DNA of 64,000 nucleotides from Sipunculus nudus. Lineage: Eukaryota > Annelida > Sipuncula > Golfingiida > Sipunculidae. The notes beneath the pieces are model-generated. The model worked only from the letters and a program-made list of their open reading frames with translations, was not told the origin of the DNA and made no database searches. Position numbers and translations under genes: made by a program. The stretch covers positions 18,576,058-18,640,057 of the forward strand of contig CM049310.1 in assembly GCA_026874595.1 (NCBI GenBank), given 5' to 3'. Positions 37,860 through 50,434 of this stretch are shown in pieces (the stretch's first letter is position 1; each line of letters starts with the position of its first letter).

Positions 37860-39059
37860 ATATCTAAAAATCATAAATCTACATTTTTTAAAAGCTTTTA
37901 AAAACATTCTTGTCAATATTAACCATAGATAACCTGAAATCTAAATGTCTAGAGGCATGATGTAATAAATGCTGATAAACTGGTGCCAGTCTAGATGTAT
38001 CTGCTTCACACAGCTAACATATATGGTAAAATGACTCCATTCAATCTTTATAATTCAGCAAAATTAATTCTTTGGAACCATAAAAGACAATTATTATAAG
38101 AATTATTCAGGGGATTATTCTTGTAAAATATTAAACAAATTGGCCTCACTAGCGTCAGTCAAAAAACGTTTTACAGGTTTATAACTCATGTGGGAAATTA
38201 CAGCAAAATGGCTAAGTTAAGTTTCCCATAACTCAGCCGAAAATCACTGAACCAAAACCATTTGAACAAACTTGAATTATCAACATCTAAGGATAATTAA
38301 TGTGTGAGATTTAAGAATTTGGCCCAGTGGTTTTTGAGGAGAAGATCTTTGTAGCCACTGAGCTAAAATGGGCTGTTACAGCATATGACTAAATTCAGCT
38401 TCCCATAACTCAGCCAAAAGTCACTGAACTGAGACCATTTGAACAAACTTCAGAAAGCACTACCCAAGGATCATTTCTGTGCGATATTAAACTATTTGGC
38501 CATATGGTTTCAGAGAAGAAGTTTTTTGTAGCCGTCAGTATGATACGGGCGCTGATGACCCCCGTACAAAAAAGGCTGATGCAGGTGGCGCCACCAATAC
38601 CTAAAATTCAGATATGTCTCATGTGAACAACATTGGCATAAAATTTGGTGATGATAGCTCCAGCCTTTTCTGAGATTGTAATATTAGTATGCGTTTTTGG
38701 ACAGATGACTAAGTTCAACTTCCTGTAACTCGGCCAAAAATCACCAAACTTAAACCATTCGAACAAACTTGAGAAAGATTGTTCCAGGAATCATTTCTGT
38801 AAAATATTGGACAATTTGGCTGAACAGTTTTGGAGAAGAAGATTTTTAAAGCCTTTTTAGCTTTTTCCCTATAAAATCTAAGAAAATGCAGTTAGCCAAA
38901 AAATAAGCAAAATCCGATATAGTTTTTCAAATGAATAATTTTTTGCATAAAACTTCGTGATGCTACCTCTTGCCGTTTTCAAGATGGTATGGGTTAACGT
39001 ACAGACGACGGACAACAGACGACGGATGCCGGACGACACCACACCATAAGCTCACAGGT
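37860..39059 (-). mobile_element. Helentron-like element, family 5, 5' half
   Basis: Collinear with 53985-55335 (cataaatctacattttttaaaag..., cccataactcagcc, caggtggcgccaccaatacc at 38580). It ends in a GACGACGGAC tract and ataagctcacaggt at 39046-39059. No matching 3' hairpin end was found, so it is truncated. It ends about 120 bp from the Argonaute exon at 39183. Confidence 0.6.
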
Positions 39060-39182
39060 ATGCTAATAATATTAATATAATGCTGAAAATGAAAGTGCAC
39101 AAGAACAACAGAGGGATGTTGTGAACAAACCTGACTGGCTCTTGTTAATAACAGGAGCAAGCGACTTTGACGTGATACGTAC

Positions 39183-39382
39183 CTGTCATGTTCTTTCTCC
39201 ACCAGGTGATAACGAGCTCTGAATGCAACTAAGTGTGCATAGTAAGCCGGTGCAGGTATAGACACACTCCGGGTACAGCGGACATATGTGTGACATAGCT
39301 GGTAGGTTAACATTTGTAGCTCATCGGCATTAAAATGGTTGTCATCCCATAAGACGTGATAGTGAGACGGCCGGCTGGTACC
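39183..39382 (-). CDS. AGO: Argonaute, PIWI domain exon with catalytic His
   Basis: Acceptor ctgactgtag|GG, donor GACAG|GTACGT, 200 bp, leaving two bases (AG) of a Ser codon. It encodes [40 protein letters not shown] and [20 protein letters not shown]. The His of YYAHLVA corresponds to His807 of AGO2 and completes the DEDH tetrad, so the protein should be slicer-competent (human AGO1 has Arg here). The split AG|T serine joins equally well to either of two downstream terminal exons. Confidence 0.97.
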
Positions 39383-39770
39383 CTACAGTCAGAGTAGCAT
39401 GTAATATGATGATCAAGAATCTATGCCCTATCACCAATAAGATCTAATGGTTTACCTATACAGCAGAACTATATGTTTTCATAATTAGATGATAATATGA
39501 TTTGCTTATCTGTAAATTAAAAGAAGAACAAAAACATTCCTGTATTTGAACAAAATATTAACTGTTTAAACAAGTTACTGTTACATACCTACCAGCCTTC
39601 AATTTACCAAATGATACATGGATCTATGTTTAATACCAAAATCATTGGTCTTTTTAATATGACACAGATTAAATAAACTTTCCACCTGGACTATTTCTTT
39701 TCTGAGATTTGTTTATGCTCAAAATTTTGGATTAAAATTAAAGAATGTAACCCTCATTTACATAGAACAA

Positions 39771-42230
39771 CTAGACATTTCTTGGCACGTGTGGTGTATC
39801 CCCAGACAAATTACGGCCACCCCCCTTTAAGAATAGGTCCCTATTTTTAGCAGCATATACTAACACTTGGCAAGCAATTATTGTTTCTTCCATCTATCAA
39901 TCCACAATCTTTTTGAAGATGTTGGTCCTGTGACCTTGACCTTTTGGCACATCACAAGGCTATCCAAGATCTTGCGTCACCTTGATTTTGGGACCAATCC
40001 ATGCAAACGATCTTGAGATATTTAAGAGTTTGTGTAATTTTCAGCAGAAATGGACCTATTCAAGGTCAATGTCACTCTCTTAGCAAAGGTCATGACCCCA
40101 TTATAAATAGGCTTTGTCCTCTTACCTATTTCTATACACGTGTAAAGTTTGATAGAGACCCGTGAAATTTTTTTGGTTATCTAGCTCACAAGATTTTTTT
40201 TTTAATCCAAACTTGAATTATCATCTCGGGAACTAAATTTTGGACAGATGGCTCCTGTAACCTTCACCTTTGACCTTGTGACCTGACAATTGACAGGTGT
40301 GTTCCTCTATTGGCAGGGGAACTGTATGTGCAAGATGAAATGTCTGAGATGAACTGTTTGGCTGAAAATGCATCCACAATCTTTTTAAAATGTGTCCTGT
40401 GACCTTGACCTTTGACCTCATGACCCCAAAATCAATTCTGGTCTTGCTTTTCCAATGGGACATATACAAGTCAAGTTTGAAATCCATACATCAATAAAAG
40501 CAGGAATTATCATCCAGAAACTAATTTTTGGACAGATGGCTCCTGTGACCTTTACCTTTGACCTTGTGACCTCAAAATTAATAGGGTTCTTCCTCTATTG
40601 GCAGGTGAACTATATGTGCAAGATGAAAGATCTGAGATGAAATGTTTGGCTGAAAATGCATCCACATCTTTTTAAAGATGTGTCCAGTGACCTTGACCTT
40701 TGACCTCATGACCCTAAAATCAATTCGGGTCTTGCTTTTCCAATGGGACATATACAAATCAAGTTTGAAATCCATACATCAATAAAAGCAGGAATTATCA
40801 TCCAGAAACTAATTTTTGGACAGATGGCTCCTGTGACCTTAACCTTTGACCTTGTGACCTCAAAATTGATAGGGGTCTTCCACTCTTGGCAGGTGAACTA
40901 TATGTGCAAGATGAAAGATCTGAGATGAATTGTTTGGCTGAAAATGCATCCACAATCTTTTTAAAGATGTGTCCTGCGACCTTGACCTTTGACCTCATGA
41001 CCCAAAAATCAATTCGGGTCTTGCTTTTCCAATGGGTCATATACAAGTGAAGTTTGAAATCCATACATCAATAAAAGCAGGAATTATCATCCAGAAACTA
41101 ATTTTTGGACAGAACTCCTGTGACCTTCACCTTTGAACTTGTGATCTTAAAATTGATAGGGGTCTTCCTCTATTGGCAGATGAACTATATGTGCAAGATG
41201 AAAGGTCTGAGATGAAATGTTTGGCTGAAAATGCATCCACAATCTTTTTAAAGATGTGTCCTGTGACCTTGACCTTTGACCTCATGACCCCAAAATCAAT
41301 TGGAGTCTTGCTTTTCCAATGGGATATATATAAGTCAAGTTTGAAATCAATACATCAATAAGGCAGGAATTATCATCCAGAAACTAATTTTTTGACAGAT
41401 AGCTCCTGTGGACTTGACCTTTGACCTTGTGACCCCAAAATTGATATGGATCATCCACTTTTGGCAAGTGAGCTATATATTCAAGATGGAAGACCTGGGA
41501 TGAAAGTTTGGCTTAAAATGCATCCACAGTATCTTTTAAGATGCGAGTCCAGTGACCTTGACCTTTGACCTCATGACCCTAGAACCTATAGGGTTCTTAC
41601 TTCAGTGGTGGGCCATACATAAATCACGTTTGAAATCCATATGGCTATCAACACTGGAGATATCATAAGAGGTGTGTGATTTTTATTAAATATGGACACA
41701 TTAAAGGTCAAGGCCACTCTCATGGTAAAGGTCATGACCCAAATGTAAATAGACCTCATCCCATAACTCATCTCTCTACATGTGCATAATATGAAGGAAA
41801 TCCGTCCATTAGTTTTTTACTTATAATGCTTACAGTACTGTCAAGTGGCAATTATGGGGGTATTAAAAGGCGTAAAAACAAGAAAAGGATAACAGGTGGC
41901 GCCACCAGTTTCCGGTATATCACAAGACTATCGAAGATCTTTGGTTACCTTGATTTTTGGACCAGTCCATGCAAGCTTACTTGAGATATTTAAGAATTTG
42001 TGTTATTTTCAGCAAAAATGGACCTTGAATAGGTAAGGTCACTCTCCTAGCATAGGTCATGACCCGATTTAAAATAGGCTTCGTCCCCTTACCTATATCT
42101 ATACAAATGTAAAGTTTGAAAAAGATCAGTGAAATATTTTTTGAGTTATCCCGCTCACAAGGTTTTTCTGCGGCGGCGGCGGCGGGACCATCGTGAAACC
42201 ATAGTATCCCGACTTTGTCTGGGGATACAA
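39771..42230 (-). mobile_element. Helentron-like element, family 4, complete copy
   Basis: The minus-strand 3' end is CTAG at 39771-39774, followed by a decayed TTGGCAC hairpin and GTATCCCCAGACAAA (39796-39810). The exact inverted partner TTTGTCTGGGGATAC is at 42214-42228. The interior is an array of ~287 bp units. GGTGGCGCCACC occurs at 41893 and a GGCGGCGGC tract at 42171. Confidence 0.78.
40215..41590. repeat. Tandem array, about five units of ~287 bp, rich in TGACCT half-sites
   Basis: Units are marked by acagatggctcctgtgacc at about 40249, 40535, 40823, 41110 and 41395. Each has clusters of TGACCT including perfect TGACCTTTGACCT at 40406, 40694, 40983, 41270, 41415 and 41559. Minus-strand frames starting MDFKLDLYMSHWKSKTRIDF recur in each unit and are repeat shadows. 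Confidence 0.88.
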
Positions 42231-42438
42231 TTAACTTCCATTTATGTGATAAATCTACACAAATTTACAGTAAGGATGCCACAGTTATCTCTTGAATGAA
42301 AAATACATGTACAGCATATATAACTGATTTCAGATTTTTCAACTCAGAATTTGAAATTTGTTTTGGTAATGGGAACAAAATTCATCAAAGTCAATGTTCA
42401 TGAGAAAAATAGGTTTATTAAAATATTATGTGTCTAAC

Positions 42439-42540
42439 CTGGATTCCAGCATGGCTGCATAGATAGAAGTCAAACTCAATGGGATGGGTGATGCCCACAT
42501 CTACAGTAGTTCCTGGGGGGATGTTTCCACTGCGACCATT
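42439..42540 (-). CDS. AGO: Argonaute, PIWI domain exon
   Basis: Acceptor actgcttacag|AA, donor ATCCAG|GTTAGA, 102 bp, phase 0. It encodes [20 protein letters not shown] then [14 protein letters not shown]. The [26 protein letters not shown] pattern is universal in AGO1/2-clade proteins. It lies only 150 bp from the 3' hairpin end of a mobile element (42694) on one side and 210 bp from another element (39771-42230) on the other. Confidence 0.97.
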
Positions 42541-42693
42541 CTGTAAGCAGTTTTGACCATGTTTTTTTTCCAAATAACACTAAATCTAATTCATGTATAT
42601 ATTAATTTAGAAAGTAATACATTTATAAAACATAAAATCAGGAAAGTTACCTTTGACAATAAAATATAGCGCATAATCTAAAGCTAACAAATA

Positions 42694-44265
42694 CAAGGGA
42701 CCCATGGGTCACGGCACTCAGCTGAAGTTTGAAGTTTTGCAAAGGCAAAATATGCAAAATATTCTATCGTAATGTTTTTATATATATAAGCATATGGGAA
42801 GCTAGGAGGAAAGGGGCCCTCCTACTTGGTTATAGTAAAGTTCTAAATATATGATTGCAAAACTAATACTATGACAAGACTGTCATGAAGAAAAACAGTA
42901 ACAGATTTGAGATACTGTGATGCATATGAAAAATTTACAGACTGACAGGCAAGTAGACAGAATGGACTGATACCTTTATTTCACTTTCAAGGGAATAATG
43001 CATTTAAGTTTATATTAAAGCCTATTTTTTTTAGCATATCCACTTTTTCCAATAATAGTTTTTATCAGATTCATTTTATTTATTTACAAGTAAAAAAATC
43101 TGAAAATATAAGTTAAAATATATCAGAGTTCTTAGTTGCAGTCATTATTTATCTAGAGTGTACAAAGTTCATATGGGGTCATATTAAGCATAAACATATA
43201 CAGTAAACCCTTGTTGTGTCGAAGTCGAAGGGACAGATGAATTTACTTCAACACAACCGGAGTTTGAGACAACCAATATTCATTATATTCAACCTTCAGC
43301 CTTGATTATTTTCGATAAATACTGCACATGTATAGGTCCTGTATTATATAGTTCTAACAAATGTTTGCATGTGCAAACATAAATGTTATATTGTACTGAT
43401 GTATTGATTAATAATAGTGAAGGGCAGAGGGGAAGCCTGCTAGTAGTGGCCAAGCTGAGCCAAGGCAAGCTGCCTGGAGTGGGTGTTACATAACACAAGT
43501 GAAGGTTGTACTACTAGGTGTGCTTCATGTAAACAACACTAGACATGGTGTATGAAAACTTGAATAAAAGCTACTCTTTTCAATCAATTCCTTTGAATTT
43601 TCAGAATTTAAAAGATTCAATCCTTATGTATATATGCTGTGAAAATTATATCAAAAGTGCTTACATGAAAAAAATGTGCCTTTGCCAATGTTGGACAAAA
43701 TTTAAGGTATAAATTTTTTATTTATGCTAATAATTGAAAAATTTGCAAAAATACAGATCTAATTTTGGGTAAATAATTGAATCTTGATTAAATAAAGTTA
43801 TATCCCTGAGAAAAAGTCTCCAGCTTCAGCTATTTTCATGTTAAGTGAGTAAATATATTTCCTGATTTTTTTAAAAACTGCATTATGTTTGGGCCAATAT
43901 ACAACAATACAGTAAACTGACCTAATGTTTGGTATGTTAACAGAAAATGTATGGAAGAATATGCATACTAAATATGATCAAAAACAGATCAGTGGTTTTG
44001 ATATTAGACAGCCTTGATGTGTAACAATGGCTTTTAAATGGAAAACGGAGGGTTTTCCTTAATATTTCCAAGGAACAAAGACTTGGTGACCCAATTTTCG
44101 GTATGGTAGGAGATTTTGGGGACATCTAATGGTATGCAAAATTTTGGATTCGTAGGTCCAACGGTTTAAAAATGTGCCCTGTTAATGGCCGGACGGATGA
44201 ACATCGGATGACAGACAAAGGACCATGACTATAGCTCAGATGACTTATAGTCATCTGAGATAAAA
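42694..44265 (-). mobile_element. Helentron-like element, family 2, complete copy
   Basis: Starts CAAG with GACCCATGGGTC (42699-42710) and the arm CACTCAGCTGA. It ends with AGCTCAGATGACTTATAGTC plus a slightly decayed second arm near 44260. About 1.57 kb; the cleanest length reference for this family. It begins 153 bp from the Argonaute exon at 42540. Confidence 0.75.
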
Positions 44266-44380
44266 ACCATAAGTTTCAGAGAAATAAGGAATACATCTAA
44301 GATGAGAAAATATATGTGATTGGAGATACAGTGAAGCTCGCTTTTTGTCATGTCAATGGTGCATGGTTAAATTATGGTAA

Positions 44381-44681
44381 CAAGGGACCCATGGGTCACG
44401 TCGCTCAGCTGAATTTTGGAAAATATTAGCAACTGCAAAATATTTTTATTTCTTTTGGTTTTTCATGTATATTAGCATTTGAAAAGCTAAGAGAAAACAG
44501 CCCTGCTAAAATGAAACTCTGTATATTATAGAATAATGGACATGAGCTAAAGCACATGCACTGTGTAATAAATGAAACTTGTAGCCTGAAACCATTTAAT
44601 GATGCACCAAGGGAAAAAATGGACCTACAGTAGGTGTTATATAAAAGTTACAGTTCATAATCAAATAATGTGTGAAGTAAT
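44381..44681 (-). mobile_element. Helentron-like element, family 2, 3' fragment
   Basis: CAAG|GGACCCATGGGTCACG end at 44381, then sequence related to 42720 onward. It is interrupted at 44682 by the Harbinger-like element. The far end was not identified and may be the unassigned DNA after 48342. Confidence 0.5.
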
Positions 44682-44684
44682 TAA

Positions 44685-47600
44685 GGGCCGTATGCACAAA
44701 GGCCGACTAATGGTTAGTCTCAGTTTATTCTGCAGACCAACTTTAGGCCGTATGCTCAAAAACGGACTAGAGATAAACTGAGTTTATCTCTGCATTTTAG
44801 TCTGAGATTTAAGCAAAAAGATAGACCTGGTAGGGGGGTAGTTTAAGGTCGGACTAAGTGCTAAAATTCATTGCATTTGAACCATTTTATGGGCTGTTAA
44901 AAGTATTAATGTATAAAAATGTTTTCACGCCAATAATTTATTAACCCCAGATTCATGTGATATGCTGACATTGGCCCTAACAGCAATTCTTGTTGAAGAC
45001 CCATCTGATAAAATTAAGAAAAACAGTGTCACATGTAATATGTTTGATTTGTAGCAAAAAAAACCATGAATTTAACAATAAAGTTTCACTTGCGAATTGT
45101 GTTTAAATGTTCGTTATAGCATGTATATTTATAGCTGTTAACCGTATAATACTCATATTATTTTTTTACTGTTTGAGTCCATGACATTTGACACAGAATG
45201 CAACTAAAAAGGTGCTGAAATTTGGCTTTATCAATTTATCATTTCAAAACCATGGACCTTATGGTGGGTCCACTAGTAACTGAATAATATATTGCCATTA
45301 ATCTTTTACCTTTTCAGTCATAAAATTAATATCATATTTTTTGTTGTATACTGGTCTGAAGTATAGCATCCAAAATAACTCAATAAGGACTAAAAGTCAG
45401 TAAAATCACGGCAGAAACTAATTATTGATATAATATACAAGAGTTTTTGAATATTTGCCTGACAGCCATACCCCCTCCTGGTTATAATAGATTTTAATAA
45501 TGTGAAAGAATATTAGATATTAGACAGGTCTGTAATTTGATGGGTTGGAGCCCTCAAGGGCAGCAATCACCCCTATGGATTCTGGAAAAAAGATCACGCA
45601 TATTCTCTTAAGATAATGCGCGATAGAAAATCACCATTTCAATCCGGTGGCCATATTGGATTTTCAGTGGGCCTGTCACGCCAAAGATCTGGAGCCCTCA
45701 TACGCCAATCATACCAATGAATATGAGCAAGATCAAAAATATTATCTTTGAGATACTGTGCGCGAAAATTTGCGTCACTGATGGACGAACGTAAGAACAA
45801 GGTGATCACTATAGAGCATGCATGCTTTTCAATCATGGCCTTAATAATGATGAACAGTATTTACTTCACGCCAAATCCCTGATATAATCAGACTCATATA
45901 TAGTGCTAACAAACATGCTTGCTGCCTGATATTTGCAAGTCTCAAAATAGCCATTAGAATAGCCTACAAAAAGGTTTAGGAGCCCCCCAGGTCATAAAGT
46001 TAAATTAATGTAAGATCTACATAAAATACAAATTTCGAAACAATCCTTGTGAACTGATAAATTCGTGCTTCTGTATTAATATTACTCAATATAGACCTTT
46101 TGCAGTGACATTTCATCAATGTTAGTCCTATTTTTTTAGTCTTTTGACTAATACTTTGCAAAATCATTGGAACGTTTGTTTGATAGAAGTACATTATTTT
46201 TTGTAATAGTAAAATGCAAAGTATCTGATATATAATCTATGAATGCTATTTGTCAGCCTAGCCATCAGATCTGCAAATATACATATGTATGAAAAAAAGT
46301 GGTGCTACTTTAGCATTTTTCAGTCTATAAAGATATCCAAGGGTCACATATATAGCATATTTTCATCAATTATTATTCATTAATTACAGAGATTTTGGAG
46401 GATTTTTTTTTTTTGCTTAATGGACCAGTTTTAGTGAAATATCATAAATGTTCAGAGGTAAAACTCTCACATGACTCTGGGATGTCAGTCTCTAATCTCT
46501 AATCTGTGAATGCTATTTGTCAGCCTAGCCATCGGATCTGCAAATATACATATGTATGAAAAAAGGTGGTGCTACTATAGCATTTTTCAGTCTATAAAGA
46601 TATCCAAGGGTCACATATATAGCATATTATCATCAATTATTTTTCATTAATTACTGAGATGTTGGAGGATTTTTTTTTTTTGCTTAATGGACCAGTTTTA
46701 GTGAAATATCATAAATGTTCAGAGGTAAAACTCTCACATGACTCTGGTATGACAGTCTCTAAATCATAGAGAGAACCACTATCTCATAAAAAATGAAATG
46801 AAAAAGGGATTCCGTGCATTAATTTTATTTAGAGGTTGCAGCTGACTCAAAATTGACTGATTTGGGTGATACCTCATTTCTGTTATTCATATTTTTCAAG
46901 AATTATATTTGGCCAATGTTTTTGTAAATATCTCCATACTAAAAAGGGATTACAGGTCTGACAGAGAGACTCATTCTATCTTAATTTAAGACAAGTCACA
47001 TGTAAGAGTGCAGAGTTTACTGTTACATAAAAGTCAGGTGTCAGTCTCAGTACCAATTATATGAATTTCCAAATAAACTATTCAACATTTAGATGGCACC
47101 AATATTCAAATACAGTAGGTCGAGCTATAAAAATGAATAAGCGCAGTAAATTTCTTCATTTTATTGGGAAACTGGAGCTTTGTTTCATCATTTGGTACTC
47201 CAAATTGACTGATTTTTGTGAAACATAAAACCTGTTAGGTGACTTTCATGGGGAGCTGTTTGTGGCAATGTTGTCCAAAATCTGCAAGCAGGGTGGTACA
47301 CGTGTGGAGTATATACATTATTTTATTTTCTTGAGCTATTATTATAAATTTTGTTCAACAGCCTTTAACATTCAGAAAAAGTAACTTTCAAGGTGTTCAC
47401 GGAGCTAATACTAAGTTTGCCAGGAGATTTCTGCAAGACCTGTCATGATGTTTACCAAGATCTCTCTGAGTCAGTATCGTGTGTCCTGTTAATGGCTTGA
47501 CCGAAAGATACTGAACTAAGTTCGATCCAGAGAGGGTTTTGGGGGTTTGGGTACCCCTTCCCTGCTCTCGGCAAAAACCTTTTTTATCCAACTTTTGAAT

Positions 47601-48339
47601 TATGCACAATATTGCTCCGAATCCCCTAAAATGCATTATTTACCATTTATTTACACAATATTTAATATTAGGTATTATAAATCCTAGTAGAGTTTATATC
47701 TGGCCTCGTTTTTTTTTTCGAGGCTCATTAAATTGCGTGCCTACTTTGGGGGGGGGGCTCCAGATATCACATGAGTCCTTGGCCATATAACATAAAATAT
47801 ATGCATATAAAATATTTATATTTACTGTGTATTTGTTATATAATTCACTTATTATATATAAAGTATGTGCCTTGACACCCCCCTTTAGAAAAAAATATTA
47901 AAAATCCGGGCTTGTAATGATCAAAGACCCATCACAATAGCTCAGCATGGCTGAAAGTTTGAACTAAAGAGGCTCATTTTACATGTTTTAACTGACCTAT
48001 CAGTTGTAGGAGGTTTTATAGGATAGGTTACACAAATATTACACAGTCACTAGCCCTAACATACACTGTGCAGCAAAAAACAGCAGTAAAATTGCTCTTA
48101 ACTGTTGTTTTTTGTGGGGAATCCCCATAGTGACCCTGCTGACCTGCTTCATTAATATTCATATATTGGGTTTAGTACCAGGTTTAAGGAGTTAGTACTT
48201 GGTCTGGCTAAACCTTCTTAGGTCCTCCTTTGTGCATACCGTTTAGACTACACTGATAATCCCGTTTTAGCCAGTCCGAGATTAAGCAAATCCATGGACT
48301 ATATAAGGTTTACTTAGTCAGCTTTTGAGCATACGGGCC
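44685..48339. mobile_element. PIF/Harbinger-like element with doubled terminal repeats
   Basis: Begins GGGCCGTATGCACAAAGG and ends GCTTTTGAGCATACGGGCC. The outermost inverted repeats align over about 26 bp with some mismatches and are flanked by TAA on both sides (44682-44684 and 48340-48342), the 3 bp duplication typical of PIF/Harbinger. A second, inner pair (about 44749 and 48239) repeats the motif. The palindrome GAGATAAACT-GAG-TTTATCTC is at about 44769. No transposase or Myb-like frame is seen; non-autonomous. Confidence 0.68.
46232..46765. repeat. Tandem duplication of a 267 bp unit
   Basis: gaatgctatttgtcagccta starts at 46241 and again at 46508, and the two copies stay nearly identical through a T-tract to actctcacatgactctgg. 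It lies inside the Harbinger-like element. High identity indicates a recent duplication. Confidence 0.9.
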
Positions 48340-48731
48340 TAAGTTTTCAAAAGTTAAAAATATGGCCATATGAGTTAAAAATTAATTCAACAAAGTTTGA
48401 CCAATATTCCTGATTTTTAAACTAAGTTTAACAGTGTTAATTTACACCTAGGCCCAGCCAACTTTAAGAGATATGAATGAAATGCTACAAAGTATTTATA
48501 GCTTCTTAAATCTTGTCAGAGCACTTACATTAGATCTTAACATTTTATCACTTTCGAATATTAGGATTAAATTCCTGAACATTTTTTCTTTAAAAAAAAT
48601 CAAAATTGGCCAAGTCTCAAAAAAAGAATTAATTTAACATTAAAATTATAAGATTTGTCTTGTTTATTAGCCCTGTGTATTGAAGGGGTAAGTGAGGGAG
48701 GGGTCTCTGTTCTCACTGCTTGTTGTTGAAA

Positions 48732-50078
48732 CTAGATGTGTCGGAACGACACAAATGCCCCCGCCTGGGGCAAATTAGAAACATTTGTTAAATTTTGTAA
48801 AATTTTTTTAAGTTCAGGAGGTGTCGTATGGTGAAAAGTACAAAATGCAACAAGGGCAAAATGCAATCTCGATCTGTAACGGGTCATTATCAAGCAACAC
48901 ACCAAAAATCAGGCCATTATCTGCAGGCATTGTGAAACAAGGGACCCATGGGTCACAGCGCTCAGCTGAAGTTTGAAATTTTTGCAAATACAAAATATGC
49001 AAAATATTCTATTGTAATGTTTTTTATTTATATAAGAATATGAGAAGCTAATCTTGAGGAAAGGAGCCCTCCTACTTGGTTATAGTAAAGTTCTAAATAT
49101 ATGATTGCAAACTAATACTCTGACAAGACTGTCATGAAGAAAAACAGTAAAAGTTTTGAGATAATGTGATGCATATGAAATTTACAGATGGACAGGCAAG
49201 TGGACAGAATGGACGTATACCTTTATTTCACTTTCAAGGTAATAATCCATTTAAGTTTATATAAAAGCCTATTTTTTTAGCATATCCACTTTTTCCATTA
49301 AAAGTTTTTATCTGAATCATTTTTTTTATCTACAAGTTTTATAAATTTTTAATAAAAAAACTGAAAATATAAGTTAAAATATTAGAATTGTTGCAAAGTT
49401 GCAATCATTATATATCCAGAGTGTAGCTTATATTGGGTTATATTATGCATACACATATATTTAATTATTTTTAAATCACAAATGTTTAAGCTGAATTTAA
49501 AAGAAAATAATGCCAACCAGGACAAAAGGCGAACTCTATCTGTAACTGGTCAATATCTGTCCACACACCAAAAATCAGGCCAATATCTGCAGGCACTGCG
49601 AAAAAAAGTCCGTACATGTGCAGTTGTCATGAAAATTTCTATTTTTTATGAAATTTTCTAAGTTAAGGAGCCTTAAAACTGTCAAAACTAGGTCAACCGG
49701 GACGAAACACGAACTCGATCTGTAACTGGTCATTATCTGCCCACACACCAAAAATCAGGCCAATATCTGCAGGCACTTGCAAAAAAAAGTCCGTACATGT
49801 GTATTTGTCATGAAATTTCTATTTTTCATGAAATTTTCTAGGATTAGGAGCCGTAAAACGGTCAAAAGTAGGTCAACCGGGATGAAACGCGAACTCGATC
49901 TGTAACTGGTCATTATCTGCCCACACACCAAAAATCAGGCCAGTATCTGCAGGCATTACAAAAAAAGTCCGTACAACTGTTTGATTTCGGAATGACGGAA
50001 TGACAGAAGGACGGAATGACGGAAGGCTGGACATGGGTAAAACTATATGCCCCGGCCACTTTGTGGCGGAGGCATAAA
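48732..50078 (-). mobile_element. Helentron-like element, family 3, inverted copy
   Basis: Minus-strand 3' end CTAG (48732-48735) with perfect hairpin GTGTCG-GAA-CGACAC (48738-48752) and ATGCCCCCGCC (48755-48765). The inverted partner, with one mismatch, is at about 50065-50075. Core 180 bp units lie at about 49512-49980. A family 2 fragment is nested at 48938-49511. Confidence 0.76.
48938..49511 (-). mobile_element. Helentron-like element, family 2, nested 3' fragment
   Basis: Starts CAAGGGACCCATGGGTCACA and is collinear with 31638 onward and 42694 onward, up to aagaaaataatgcca. There the host family 3 element resumes (ccaaccaggacaaaaggcg). It lacks the 5' end. Confidence 0.62.
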
Positions 50079-50299
50079 AAATGTGAAATTATAAATTTCA
50101 TCTTATTCATAGATCAGGTCTGTCAACAGAATATATTTGTATGTATGTACGTATTTATATATTTTAACATATTATATTCACAGGCAAAATTAATCACTAT
50201 ATAACTGCTTAAATGAAAAAGTAGGCCTACAAATATAGTAGAGTCCTGCCTCCAGTACTTAAGTACTATTTAATACCCAACTCTGAGTGGTGTCTTTAC

Positions 50300-50434
50300 C
50301 TGGTCTTTCCTGTCAGCACAAAAGAGCCGAGTGTGGTGTCGCTTCTGTACCACAATGAAGGTGATCCCAGGCTGGTAGCCGACCTCCAGCAGCATACAGG
50401 CCTCCCGGACAGCTCGCAGCTCATGAAGCAGCAC
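50300..50434 (-). CDS. AGO: Argonaute, PIWI domain exon
   Basis: Acceptor gctgttacag|GT, donor GACCAG|GTAAAG, 135 bp, phase 0. It encodes [20 protein letters not shown] then [20 protein letters not shown]. The [18 protein letters not shown] segment is almost invariant in animal AGO proteins. Its downstream donor is about 220 bp from the end of an inverted mobile element (48732-50078). Confidence 0.97.

Noticed and set aside
40233-41064. Recurring minus-strand frames starting MDFKLDLYMSHW
   Set aside because: One per ~287 bp repeat unit of the family 4 element; not a gene family.
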